This document shows positions 40,707-52,233 of a stretch of DNA of 64,000 nucleotides, piece by piece (position 1 is the first letter of the stretch; every line of letters begins with the position of its first letter). A model generated the notes under the pieces. That model was not told the origin of the DNA and did no database searches. It saw nothing but the letters and a program-made list of their open reading frames with translations. Both the position numbers and the translations under genes were made by a program. The stretch is from Nitzschia sp. pyKryTriq1 (lineage: Eukaryota; Bacillariophyta; Bacillariophyceae; Bacillariales; Bacillariaceae): assembly GCA_956465555.1 (NCBI GenBank), contig OY101131.1:13469-77468 (forward strand). The letters are read 5' to 3'.

Positions 40707-41750
40707 ATGAAGCTCCTTGTTGTCAGCATCATGCTGTCGTCGCTGCTGTTGCTGTTTCCAAAGATCTCATCGGCTTTTTGGCAGCAGCAGCATCAGCAGC
40801 ATCAGCCATCAACATTATCATCAGCATCAGCATTATCCAACATGCTAATATCCACAAGGTCTACTGCTGCGACTAGTACTGCTAGTAGTAGTAGCAACAG
40901 TCTTGGCTGGGAAAGGACTCGAAGCAGAGCAGCAACAACTACCACCACAGTGTGTCATTATCATTCTCATCATCGAAACAACAACGGTGATGTCGATACG
41001 GACCAAAGGTCAGCATCATCAGCAGTATCATCATCCTCCATCTCTACTAGTACTGATTCTACTCGGCGTCGAATGTTAGTCGAACAAGCACCGTCGGCTG
41101 CTCGGTTATTATTTACTGTCGGATGGCTGATGTCATCATCATCCTCCTCCTCCCCCGCGTATGCTGCCTATATTGATCCCGTCACGACTCCACCAAAGAT
41201 TACCGATCGAGTCTATTTGGATGTCGAATGGAAAGCAGCAGCAGCAGCAGCATCCTCAACCTCGAACCGACAACAACTTCAAAAGAAGGGTCGTATCAAT
41301 ATTGGATTGTATGGAGAGGTCATGCCCAAGACGGTCGAGAATTTTGTCACACTCTGCAAACAAAATGCCTATGCAGGAACGTCCTTTTATCGCATCATTT
41401 CGGACTATTCCATTCAAGGTGGTGCCATTGGCGACACTTCTGGGTCGGGAAAGACGGGAAGATCCTCTCTCGCTTCCGGCAGTACGTTTGAACCTGACAA
41501 TTTCAATATCCGACATTCGAAACGAGGCATGTTGAGCATGGTCAAGGATAAAACTGGAGGCGTGGATTCACGATTCTTTATTCAAGTCAAGGATGATGCT
41601 GGATGGGCGGATGATCGATATGCCGCCTTTGGAATTGTCTTGGACGACGAGAGTCTCGCGATTGTCGAGGCGTTGGAAAAGGTGCCCGTCCAACCGCCCA
41701 AGAACAATCCCAAAGATCCAGTCCAGATTGTAGCCTGCGGAATACTTTAG
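40707..41750 (+). CDS. Thylakoid-lumen cyclophilin-type peptidyl-prolyl isomerase
   Basis: Single exon, 347 residues. The presequence has three parts. First, a signal peptide ends KISSA|FW (cleavage after Ala23, aromatic +1, the ASAFAP-type signal). Second, there is a Ser/Thr-rich transit region. Third, a thylakoid signal has RRR at 120-122, a hydrophobic core and PAYA|AY cleavage after residue 153; the arginines suggest the Tat route. The mature cyclophilin (about 166-347) has INIGLYGEVMPKTVENFVTLC, FYRIISDYSIQGG, GMLSMVKD, RFFIQVKDDAGWADDRYAAFG. Against human CypA the catalytic Arg and Gln and the drug-binding Trp are kept. Phe60 and His126 equivalents are Tyr, so activity may be altered. 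An Ala/Ser insert lies after DVEWK. Likely assists folding of photosystem or lumen proteins. Confidence 0.9.
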   Translation: MKLLVVSIMLSSLLLLFPKISSAFWQQQHQQHQPSTLSSASALSNMLISTRSTAATSTASSSSNSLGWERTRSRAATTTTTVCHYHSHHRNNNGDVDTDQRSASSAVSSSSISTSTDSTRRRMLVEQAPSAARLLFTVGWLMSSSSSSSPAYAAYIDPVTTPPKITDRVYLDVEWKAAAAAASSTSNRQQLQKKGRINIGLYGEVMPKTVENFVTLCKQNAYAGTSFYRIISDYSIQGGAIGDTSGSGKTGRSSLASGSTFEPDNFNIRHSKRGMLSMVKDKTGGVDSRFFIQVKDDAGWADDRYAAFGIVLDDESLAIVEALEKVPVQPPKNNPKDPVQIVACGIL

Positions 41751-42538
41751 TATACTATAGTATTGTTGTTGGTGGTGTTGTTGTTCGTAGTAGTAGTAGT
41801 AGTAGTAGTAGTAGTTGGTTACAAAAGAATACTCGAAGGAATGATGAATGCTATCGATCACAACAAACTCCTATACCGACGCAGCAGTAGTAGGCATCAG
41901 TAGTAAAAGTTGTGACGACGACGTAGTGTAGTGTAGTAGTAGGAGATACTGTACAAGGTTCTTTGTGCCAGCGAACAATAAGCGAAAACAAGAACAAGTA
42001 GTGACAATCAACAACAAGCGCATATACTATCTATCGAGCTAAATAATAATGGTGATGTCGTTCCGAGAGCACGGTCGGCTGTTGGATGTGGACCACGCTA
42101 GCTTCGGTAGATTCAAACATCATCAGCCGCGCCGTCATCACAAAAAGGATGTACCAGCAGTACCGAGACTGTAGTCTACTATTACTACTACTACTACCTA
42201 GTAGTAGTAGAAGTAGTAGACGAAGAGTTTGAGAAAAGACGATATTACTCCGTACGATGATCCGACACGATAGCACAACATCTAGAGTAGTAGTACCGGT
42301 AGCATCCTCTCACATACTATCATAATCGACCAAAGCAGGAGGACGACAAGACGATATGAGTTACTACCGCGTACGTACGTACATATATAGTTACGTTCAT
42401 CCGACGACGTCTGTGGAGTCTGTCGAAAAGAAGCCTCGTATTTTCATATCTCGATATTCTCTTTTGCTAGTCTATTAGGAACATCATGCATGGTCTTCTT
42501 CTTCGTCTGAATATCATTATTATTATTTCTATTATTTT
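41751..42538. other. Intergenic region between convergent genes
   Basis: 3' flanks of the cyclophilin gene and the giant gene. TAGTAG runs at about 41790-41815 and a CTA/TAG inverted tract at about 42178-42220. A minus-strand frame at 42031-42276 has no motif and is not called. Confidence 0.4.
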
Positions 42539-45500
42539 TTATTCTAATCGATATCGTGTCCCACCGCTGGTGGTAACGATCCGACCCGATTTGGCTTTGG
42601 TCGAGACGGCCGAAGTGGTGATCCAGGTACCGTCTTCAAAGCCTTCTCGATTGGATACCTTGCCCGTAATGGAACTGTCAGTATTTTGTTCCCATTCCGA
42701 AAGAATCGCGATTCCTGGATCAGCGGTCGTCGCCTTCTTTCCCATTTTCCCAAAAATAGAAGAGAATGTATTCCCACCAGCGGATGCACTCGACGTCGTA
42801 GTAGTAGGAGCAGGCTCTTCTTTTTCCACGATTTCCTTGGAGCCGGGACGCTTGAATAGTGATGAAAACGTATCAACAGCGCTCGGCTTTTGGACTGTTT
42901 TCTCGGGCTCGGGCACGGGAGTGGGTTCGGGAGTACTTTTGGTCGGGGCCAATGGCAGAAGCGACGAGAGGGACCAAGGCGAGCGTTTTTCCTCACTGCC
43001 TTCTTTCTTGACGTCGCTGGACCCTCCAAGATCAAATCCAGGAGCAATGTCCAACGGAGATGCGCTCTTGAACAAGTCTTCCAATCTCGTTCCAGGATTG
43101 GCAACTTCTCCCGGTCCAATGAGGCGATAGCTGCTTCCTGAAATAGTCGTGACGACGGTAGCTTTTCGACCAAAGCTGTTCAGATTCTCCGTCCTCGTTT
43201 GGACTACCGGAGCTGTCCAGATTTCCGTTCCGGACTCAAAATCAGGAGAATTGTCAATCACTCCAACGATCGAATCGTCCGTGTTGCGGATCCAGGAAGA
43301 AATGGTCGGCAGCTTTTTGATATCGAACGATGCCGGCGATGATGGAGAGGAAGACGCGGGAGTCTTTACATTGGAAGGTTCCGAAGACTTATTCTCATCT
43401 TCCGCCTTTTTGACAAAACCAAATCCGGTCGATCCACCCAGCCAAGAAATGGGCGGATCTTGTTTGGGTCGTTGAGGTTTTCTAGAAGTAGTAGCAGCTT
43501 GTTTCGACGCTTCTTGTTCGGCATTCAGCGTATCCTCTTCGGAAGAATCTACTTGCTTGGTCGTCTTGGTCTTGGCTTCGGACGATCCCGTAGTAGACAA
43601 GAGCGATTTGAGGAAGGCGCTGGTGGCAGCAGGCTCCTTGCCGGTTGTTTGGGCTTCCTCGTCCGATTTCTTTTCGACACTCGGATTGACAGCAGGCGAT
43701 GCCTCCATGGTGTCTTCAACTTTCTCGATGCTATCAGGGCGAGGTACTTGGGTGTCCACCTTCTCATCCGTCTTAGTCGGTGCATCTTGCTTTTGCTGCA
43801 AGTATCAAAATATTCACTACTGGTTAGGATCGCGGTAGACCCAATCAAAATCATTCCGACGGGGAGATGTACTTACCGCAAAGAAAAGCTTCTTCGTCTT
43901 GGGCTTTTCGTTTGCTTCCGTCGTTTCCGATGTCGCTTCTTTTTCTTGCGTAGCTTCAAGCGGAATCACTACGTCAGGCTCTGAAACTTTGATTTCCGAG
44001 GGGTTGACAGCTACAGACTCAGGCGCCTTGGTTTCCGGGGAAATCGCTGCCTCGGGCGCTGAAGCCATGGTTTCGAGGGGAATCGCTGATTCGGGATCTG
44101 GAGCCATGGTTTCCGCGGGAATCAGAGCTTCAGGCTCCGATGACGTCTTGCTGGATTGGCCAAATTTCCAGAACTTGTCGGATAGATTGGCAATCACATC
44201 CGAAAGTTTCTCACCCGTTGATGAGTCAGTTGTACTACTAACAGAGGATTTCAATGAATCAATCGCGCTCGCGAGAGATTCCTGGAAAAAACGGAACAAA
44301 AAATGTGAGTGGAAGGACGGCTCCATCAACAGAAACATCATCCATATGGACAGTGTGCTCTTACCAGAGAAAAAGACGAGGCAGATTTGGCCATCTTCGT
44401 TGTTTCTATATTTGATCTGGTACTCGATTTCTTCAAAAGGCTGTCCAGTTCAGGAAGAAGATCGGAGAGCTGGGTAAGTTCATCCTCCAAGAAGTCGTCA
44501 GAGAGTAGACGGCTCACAAGTTTATCGTCTGAAGGAGCTACTACATCGCTCCTCTGTGGCTTGATTCGGATTTCGTCGGATTGGTCTTCCATCGGTTCAC
44601 TCTCGTTGGTAATCGAACCTGTGGAAGGACTTCTAGCAGGGAGACTGAACCTTGCGGCCAAAAGCGACCGTTGGAAGAGCTCACCTTGACGCTTTTTCAA
44701 CAAAATTTGAATTTCGGTAGGCTCTACCGTCATCGGTTTAGGCTCCGCTTCCTCTTCTTCGACGGGTATCGCATTTTCAACGTCAATGAAATCAAAAGAC
44801 GAATAGTCTTCCGATGGCGAATCCTTGGTGATGCGTCGTCTGGCAGCAGAATCAATTTCAGCCATCGATTCCATGAGAGATTGCTGAAATAGTTTCGCAT
44901 TTGATTGCTTCTGGGCTTCAAGCACGCTTCTTCGTCTTTGCTCTTCCTCGATTTGAAAGCGTTCTTGCTGACGATGGAGCCTCTTTTCTCGTATCCGAGC
45001 CTCTTCTATCGCCTCCTTGAGAAGCTCATTTTCGAGCCGGGCCCTCTCCGCTTCGGCAGCGAAACGGGCCGAAAGCACATCATTTTCCAGCTTGGACTTT
45101 AGTAGTGAGCGATGAAAGAGTTCCTTTTCAACGTCTAATTGAGCTTTGCGTGATGCCTCTTCCTCTTGCCGGAGGAGTGCTCCTGCTTCCGCTTCCACTC
45201 GAGAAGAGACAGAGGCTTTCGCCTGCCGACGAGCAGCTGAGTCAACTTCCTCGATTGAATCTTGGAGAGCCCGTTCAAAGAGAGATTGGTCAGATCTCTT
45301 CTGGGTCAACACGCGCATCCGAAGACTCTCATTTTCCTCGACTTGACGACGTTGTAGGCGAAGGATACGTCTTCCTTCTCTTAAACTCGCTTGCTCCGCT
45401 GCGTCAAATCGAACTTGAAATTCCACTCGAGCTTCGTCGGTTTCTGCTGTAGCCTCTTTTGTAAGATTCGGTTCCGCAATACCGAAATCCTCGTCCTTTT

Positions 45501-48500
45501 CAAGTTTGGAAAGAGCGGCTTCTGCGGCAAGTTGAGAAGCAAGCCAATCGTTATCAAAAGTGGCAGCTAACATTGAACGATGGAAAAGCTCGACTCGCTT
45601 AGCTTTTGCTTCAAGGAGTCGTTGTTGTTCTTCGAGCCGTTCGTCTCTCAGGCGTTCCTCTTCTTGTGCTTCCAGTAGGAGCTGCTCTTCGATTCTGGCT
45701 CGCTCGGCTTCTTCCTCCAGACGCCGTTTAGTTAGCAAGCGAGCTTGTTCTTCCGCCTTCTCACGGGCAGCCTCTTGCTCGGCTAGCAAGCGAGCTTCCT
45801 CTTCCGCCTTCGTACGGGCAGCCTCTTGCTCGGCTAGCTCTCGAGCATCCTCTTCCGCTTGTTTGCGGGCGAGTTCCTCTTGACGCTTTTGCTCTTCCAA
45901 ACGAGCCGCCTCGGCTTTTTGTTCGGCTAGCAAGCGAGCTTCCTCTTCAGCCTTCTTACGGGCAGCCTCTTGCTCGGCTAGCAAACGAGCATTCTCTTCT
46001 GCCTTCTTCAGGGCGAGTTCCTCTTGGCGCTTTTGCTCTTCCAAACGAGCCTCTTCGGCATTTTGTTCGGCTAGCAAGCGGGCTTCCTCTTCCGCTTGTT
46101 TGCGGGCAACCTCTTGCTCGGCTAGCAAACGAGCTTCCTGCTCTTCGACTCTGGCTCGCTCGACTTCTTCCTCCAGGCGCCGTTGCTCTGCCATCAATCG
46201 ATCGTTCTGTAGTCTGGAAGTCAATAGATGGCGTCGAAGGTGTTCAAGCCTGAGCTGATATTCGGCCTCGGCAGCTTTGGCCTGCTCAATCCGTTCTTCT
46301 TCTTCCTGTTGGAGGCGTGCCTGTTCTTGTGCTTCGAACAGCATCTGCTCTGCGATTCGGGCTCGCTCGGCTTCTTCTTCCAGGCGCCGTTGCTCTGCTA
46401 ACAATCGATCGTTCTGTAGTCTGGAAGCCAATAGATGGCGTCGAAGGAGTTCGAGCCGAGTTCGATTTTCGGCCTCTGCAGCCTTGGCCTGCTCAATCCT
46501 TTCTTCTTCTTTCCTCTTCACTTGTTCTTCAGCTCTACGGATTTCAGCAGCCGACGCTTCGTATTCGATCGTTTGTTCCAAAAGCGATCTCTGGAATAAT
46601 TCCGCCTCTTTCTTTAACCGATTCTCTTGTGACCTTTTTTGCTGCTGTTGAACCGCTAGAAGATTACCTTCCAATACAAGTGCGCGGCGAGATGTTTCCT
46701 CGATTTGTTTCTTCGTCCCTTGCATCTTGACGGCAATTTCTTTGATCAAGGTTGCAATTTGCTCTGCTCTTAGAGCGGTCTCCGCTTCTGCGAGCTGTCT
46801 CGTAACCGCAGCTTCTTGTTTCGTAGCTTGCGCCAGCGCGCGTAGTTTCGTTTCAACTTCTTTCAAGGCCTCGATCTTGATTTTTCTTCGCGCTCGTTCA
46901 GTTTCGGCGGCCTCGATTGATTTTGAAGCTTCAAGAGTTGCCGTTTCCGTCTCACTTCGTAGCCTTGCCTCGTATTCTCGTAATTGTTCAAGCTCTTTGG
47001 ATTTTTGTCTCACTTTTGACTCCGCGTTGCTGGGACCTTGCTTCCGTTTCGTGTCAGGAAGGCTTGCCATTTCATCATTCCGCCGCTTGGCTTCGTGAAG
47101 CTGAAATTTCGCCTCTTCTTCCTGACGAAGAAGCTCGTCAGCTAGAGACCGAAGCTCGGCTACCAGTTGGGCTCTAAATCGTAAAGTACCAGCTTCTCTC
47201 TTTGCCCTGGCAACTTGAAGACCGTCTTCGTTGGCATCGATAGACGTCTGCTCGGTCTTCGCCATCAGGGCAGCCTCACTGCGGTACTCAGTCTCGGCTT
47301 TAGACCGTCTCTCGGAGAGCTCTGCAAGCCAGCCCTCAATCTTCAAAATATAGGTTGCTCCAAGCTGACGTTCTTCTTCTTCCAACTGACTTCGTTCCAG
47401 ATTCCGTTGCTTTAGATCTTCGCTCTGTCGTCGCGCGAATGCCTGATTCTCTTGATCGAACATTTCTTGAAGCTTCCGCTGGAGCGTGATGTCAGACCGT
47501 TGCCGCTTGATACTGTCCTTGGCTCGGGCTATAGCGATTTCATCTTGACGACGCTCTTCTTCCTCCTTGCGTGCAATCTCTGCTAGCTTTTTCTTGAGAG
47601 ATTCTTCTTCGGCACGCACACGCGCCTCTTCTTCAGCTTTCTGACGTGCGATTAATTCGAGACGCCTCTGCTCTTCGTGTTCGGCCTTCTTGCGGGCGAG
47701 TTCCTCTTGGCGCGTTTGCTCTTCCAAACGCGCCTCTGCGGCCTTTTGCTCGGCCAGCAAGCGAGCTTCCTCTTCCGCCTTCGTACGGGCAGCCTCTTGC
47801 TCGGCTAGCGCTCGAGCATCCTCTTCCGCTTTTTGTTCGGCTAGCAAGCGAGCTTCCTCTTCAGCCTTCTTACGGGCAGCCTCTTGCTCGACTAGTAAGC
47901 GAGCTTCCTCTTCCGCCTGTTTGCGGGCGAGTTCCTCTTGGCGCTTTTGTTCTTCCAAACGAGCCGCCTCGGCTTTTTGTTCGGCTAGCAAGCGTGCGTC
48001 CTCTTCAGCCTTCTTACGGGCAGCCTCTTGCTCGGCTAGCAAACGAGCTTTCTCTTCTGCCTTCTTCAGGGCGAGTTCCTCTTGGCGCTTTTGCTCTTCC
48101 AAACGAGCCTTTTCGGCCGTTTGTTCTTCCAAACGAGCCTTTTCGACCGTTTGTTCTTCTTCGGCCTTCTTGCGGGCGACTTCTTCTTTTTCTTCCAGAC
48201 GACGCTGTTCTTCCAAGCGCCGGGCTTGTTCTTTTTCGGCCTTTTCTTCCAGTAGTAGCAAACGAGCTTCCTCTTTGGCCTTTTCACGAGCAGCAATTTC
48301 TTCAAGACGACGTTGTTCTTTCGAGCGGGCTTCTTCTTGGGCTTTTTGTCGAGCGGCCAGTTCTTCTTGACGACGTTCTTCTTTCAAGCGGGCTGCCTCT
48401 TCGGCCTGTTGCCGGGCCATTTCCTCTTGGCGACGTTGGGCTTCCAAACGAGCTTCTTTGGCCTGTTGCATAGCCAAGGAACGAGCTTCCTCTTGTCGGC

Positions 48501-51072
48501 GTTGTTCTTTCAAGCGGGCTTCTTCTTGGGCCTTTTGTCGGGTGACGAGTTGTTGGGCTCGCAAACGGGCTTCTTCTTCGGCCATTTTACGAGCAGCGAC
48601 TGCTTCTTTGCGGCGTTGTTCTTCGAAACGGGCTGCTTCGGCCTTTTTCTCGGCTAGCAGGAGAGCCTGCTGCTTTTGACGTGCCAAGAGTGCTTCTTCT
48701 TTGGCCTTTTGTTCGGCCAGCAAACGAGCCTCCTCTTCGGCTTGCTTTTGACGAGCAGCAGCAGCAGCGACTTCCTCAAGACGGCGTTGCTCTTCCTTTT
48801 CTTTTTCCAACAGCAAACGAGCCTTCTCTTCTGCTTCCTGTTTCTCGGCCAACAAGGACAACATGCGAGCTGCATCCTCTTTGGCCTGCTTTTCACGTTC
48901 CATCTCTTCTTGCTGACGGAGTTGTTGTTGTTGTTGTTGTTGTTGTTGTTCTTTCAACAAGCGAGCTTCTTCTTTGACCTTTGTTTTCGCGGCCAATAAT
49001 GTGCGAGCCTTTTCTTCCTCTTCTTCCTCGGCCTTCTTGTTTTGACGACGTTGCTCTTCCAGTTTTTCTTCTTTTTCCAACTGTTGTTGTAAAAGAGCCT
49101 TTTCTTGTGCTTCTTCTGCCACCTTTTTCTTCTGGGCCGCCAAAAAGCGATCCGCCTCCTCGGCCTGCCTCTGACGAGCCTCAAATTCTTCTTGACGACG
49201 AATACGTCGTTGCTCTTCTTCTTGGTCTTCCAAAGAGCGGACTTTTTCTTCCCCTTTGGCTGCTGCTGCTGCTGCTGCCTCTTGTTGTGGTAGTTGTTGC
49301 TGACGTGGAGGCTGTTGTTCCACGTTCTCTTGCTTGGTATTATCATCGGCAGTACTGCTGCTGCTGCTGCTGCTGCTGGGCGGCGTGATGCGAGATCCGG
49401 GCGTTTGGATGACTTGACCAGTAGCTTCCTGTTTTTGTTGTTGTTGCTGCTGCTGCTGGAGGACTCGAGGAGGGGCAGCAGCAGTAGTAGTATCAGCATC
49501 CTTGCCTGGCCTTTGCTGTAGCTCTTGCTTTTGTCTTTGCTTTTGTTGTTCCAATTGAAATTCTTCCTTTGTACAATCGGCAAACTGATTCATCGTAACA
49601 GGAATAGCATTGCGCTGCTTTCCCTTGTTGAGCATGTCCTTTTGAACCCGCAAGAACATGTACAATCGTTCCGTAAAGAGTTCGAGACGATCGTCATAAA
49701 ATTCCTTTCCAAAATGACGACAATAGTTGGTATAAATCGTTCGAATCCGATCATCATTGGTATTGCCATTCTTGGGATCTCTCAAACAATCAAAAGAGAC
49801 AAAGAAACCAGAAGAAGAAGAAGTAGCAGCAGCAGCAGCAGCAGCAGCAGCACCAGCACCAGCACCAGCACCAGCAGCACCAGCAGTAGCACCAGCAGTA
49901 GCACCAGCAGTAGCACCAGCAGTAGCACCAGCAGTAGCACCAGCAGTAGCACCAGCAGTAGCACCAGCAGTAGCACCAGCAGTAGCACCAGCAGTAGCAT
50001 CTGGTGTAGCTGCACCAGCACTAGCAGCACCAACACTAGCACCAGTAGAAGTAGCCAAAATAGGAGTAGCGGGTTTATTCTTTGGTGTCGTCGTCGTCGT
50101 CGTCGAACGAGGTTTGATGGTGGTGGTGGTGGTGGATGGATCCAAACTCGACGTCCTGGATTCGGATCGTGATTTTGGGGGAGCAGAGGAGCTATTGCTG
50201 CTGCTGCTGCTGCTGCTGGTGCTACTGGAGGCCTTGGTCGAAGAATCATTGTCCGTTGAAGATGACAACGACGCCGACTCATCCTGTTCTAGTTCCGTAG
50301 AAGTAGAAGTAAAAAACGTCTCTCGACGAGGCCCAGTAAAGAAACCAGAAGGAGGAGGGGACAGAGAAGACGCTGTCCTTGCGGGGCCGAAATTCGACTG
50401 CGGAGTGTTTTGTTGCTGCTGATTTTGTTGTTGTTGCTGTTTTGGTGGCATCGTCGTCTTCTTCCTCATCATGTGTTGCCGATATTCCTCCGCAGTCCAA
50501 TCGGCATAGGCATTCAAAACCAACGGTCCGGGCAACGGACGGCTTTCTTGTCGGGCCCGTCGAATGGCGGCTTCATGGGCTTGTTTGGAGGCCAAATAAT
50601 TGCCCTTGAATATCTCGTATCGTCGAGCATCAAACGTACTAGTAGGAGTACCAGTAGCAGCAGTACCAGTACCAGTAGTCCCAGCAGCATTATTATTGCC
50701 ATTGCCGCCCAGCTTTCCGTGCTGAGCGCGCCACTTGTCGTACAGAGCGCGGAGTGAAAGCTCGTCGTTGCCTCCTAGAATACCAGGAACGGCATCGGGG
50801 CGAGCGGAAAGGGCTGTAGGCGATAAATGGTGCGGAGTGGATAGGGTGGTGGTGGTGGTGGTGGTGGAGGATGACGATGATGATGACGATGATGATGAAA
50901 ATTTGGATAATGGCTGAAGTGGATGAAGTTGAAGCTGCTGCTGCTGCTGCTGCTGATGGAGCGGTGGAGGATTGACAAAGGCCGAACCAGCATGTGCCAT
51001 CAGAAAGAGCACAAGGACAGCAGCCATGCTGGACAGACGGCGGCGACTCGTATGATCATGGACCGGTGGCAT
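42539..51072 (-). CDS. Giant plastid-targeted coiled-coil protein with two I29-like domains, three exons
   Basis: Exons are complement(44365..51072), complement(43877..44281) and complement(42539..43795). Both introns are short (83 and 81 bp; GTAAGA...TTTTCCAG and GTAAGT...CTTGCAG) and phase 0. The product is about 2,789 residues. Met at 51072 is preferred: it gives an RRR-led signal peptide ending HAGSA|FVNPP, a textbook ASAFAP plastid signal (the frame is open 28 codons further up). Residues about 104-201 and 423-506 each look like an inhibitor I29 (cathepsin propeptide) domain: LYDKWRAQHGK, RYEIFKGNYLASKQAHEA, LNAYADWTAEEYRQHM; and YTNYCRHFGKEF, ELFTERLYMF, TMNQFADCTKEEF. No peptidase domain follows. 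About 610-2100 is an almost unbroken Glu/Ala/Arg/Gln coiled coil with internal duplications. Exons 2-3 are Ser/Pro/Glu-rich and carry two copies of a roughly 60-residue module (about 2529-2596 and 2728-2789). Role unknown; a plastid scaffold or filament is inferred. Confidence 0.8.
45690..48200 (-). repeat. Internal duplications in the coiled-coil coding region
   Basis: The block coding for EARLLAEQEAARKKAEEEARLLAEQ-type heptads occurs at about 47650-48110 and again at about 45700-46140, with long near-identical stretches. Between them, at about 46150-46510, a segment (EERIEQAKAAEAE, LLRRHLL, SRLQNDRL, AEQRRLEEE) is tandemly doubled. These are segmental duplications within the gene, not mere heptad similarity. 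Confidence 0.7.
49860..50000 (-). repeat. 12-bp minisatellite coding an Ala-Thr-Ala-Gly repeat
   Basis: About nine to ten near-perfect copies of AGCAGTAGCACC (plus strand) between the two I29-like domains of the giant protein. It encodes a TAGA tetrapeptide repeat in frame, a flexible linker flanked by poly-Ala. Confidence 0.85.
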
Positions 51073-51243
51073 TCTTGATACTTCGTACCGGTACGATCCC
51101 ATACGATTCGGTACGATGTGATCTGATGCGATGGGATCTCTCAGAAGCGTCAACAAAGGTGCGTACTTGTGCTTGTAGCAGGAAGATTATATTAAGAGAA
51201 AAGCAATGATTCCGTTAACACTGCAATGCTCGGAGTGCTGATC

Positions 51244-51276
<33 letters not shown>

Positions 51277-52233
51277 AAGACTGTCGACAGTTAGTAGCCA
51301 ATAAAAGATCCCAATGCGGAAGTGTTGTGATGTTGATTGATAGGCGGAGAGCGACCGAAGGGAAAAGATGGAAGATGTTGTGCTCGTTCATCTTGTGTTG
51401 GGCCGGCGGTCGGTGTGACGCATGAGCGTGGCTGAAAATGGATCTTTATTGCTGCCCACCAACATCGGTCCGTTCGTATGTACGTCGTCATGTAAATGCT
51501 GACGCACCACGCACGCAATGACAGTGTGATGTGAGAACGACATTTTCCAGCCAATCAAAACACGAGAGTCGCCTGAGATGATTGATGGGGGTCGAAAAGG
51601 CAGATCACAAGATCGTCGGCGCATTTTATTGGCGGCCTTCATTCATTCATGCATGCATCGATAGTATTATAATCTTTTTCTTCCATCCACTCTAGACCAA
51701 CAGCCAGAGCCGCGATGTCTTCTTTGGTGGATGCTGCTACAACCTCGAGTGATTATTTGGATCATGAAGACATGAAAGTCGGGTGTAGTTTTGGCCGCAT
51801 CATCATTGATGGCCATCTCTATTATTGGCGCCGCTGCAACAACAATGCTCGGATATACTTCGATCGGTGGCCCATCTCAAATCTTGTGAGCACCTACACA
51901 CAAGTACAATGTAAATAATGAATGATGTGGCCTTTGCCTGTTGTTCCGCCTCTTCGTACTACTAACGTTGATGTGGGTTTGCCTTTTTTTAGTAGTTTCT
52001 GCAACAACGGCGGCAACAACAAGTGCTGCTATTACCGCAAGAATTACAAATGGAGGGGCGGCGACGCTTTCCGTTCCAAGAGAGCTCACGTTTCTTCACA
52101 TGTACGTAATATTGTATGACAGTATATTGCTCGCTTTTTGGTGGAAACGATTCATTGTGGATGCATCAGCCTAGTTAGGACTAGTGCTAGTACTTAGTAC
52201 TAGCTAGTAGCTAGTACTCTACTCTAGTAGTAG
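51073..52233. other. Intergenic region with GCTT microsatellite and one weak ORF
   Basis: A (GCTT)n run lies at about 51243-51276. A plus-strand frame from 51715 (MSSLVDAATTSSDYLDHEDM, then GRIIIDGHLYYWRRCNNNARIYFDRW) is listed separately. The CTAGTACTAGC tract at about 52170-52225 abuts the 3' end of the mutase gene. Nothing else is recognised. Confidence 0.4.
51715..52108 (+). CDS. Possible small gene, unknown, splicing uncertain
   Basis: The first frame (51715-51918, 67 residues) reads protein-like up to WPISNL and then meets GTGAGC, a possible donor. An acceptor in the run CCTTTTTTTAGTAG (about 51982-51995) would continue in phase as FLQQRRQQQVLLLPQELQ to a stop near 52108. No domain is recognised and neither model can be verified. 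An antisense frame (51877-52089) competes. Treat as a candidate only. Confidence 0.25.

Noticed and set aside
47646-48473. 275-codon plus-strand ORF rich in Pro/Leu/Arg
   Set aside because: Antisense shadow of the Glu/Ala/Arg coiled coil of the giant gene.
49757-50422. 221-codon plus-strand ORF with an APAVAPAVAP repeat
   Set aside because: Antisense reading of the 12-bp minisatellite within the giant gene.
42539-51072. Papain-family cysteine protease with propeptide
   Set aside because: Two I29-like segments are present but no Gln-Cys-His-Asn catalytic domain follows; coiled coil follows instead.
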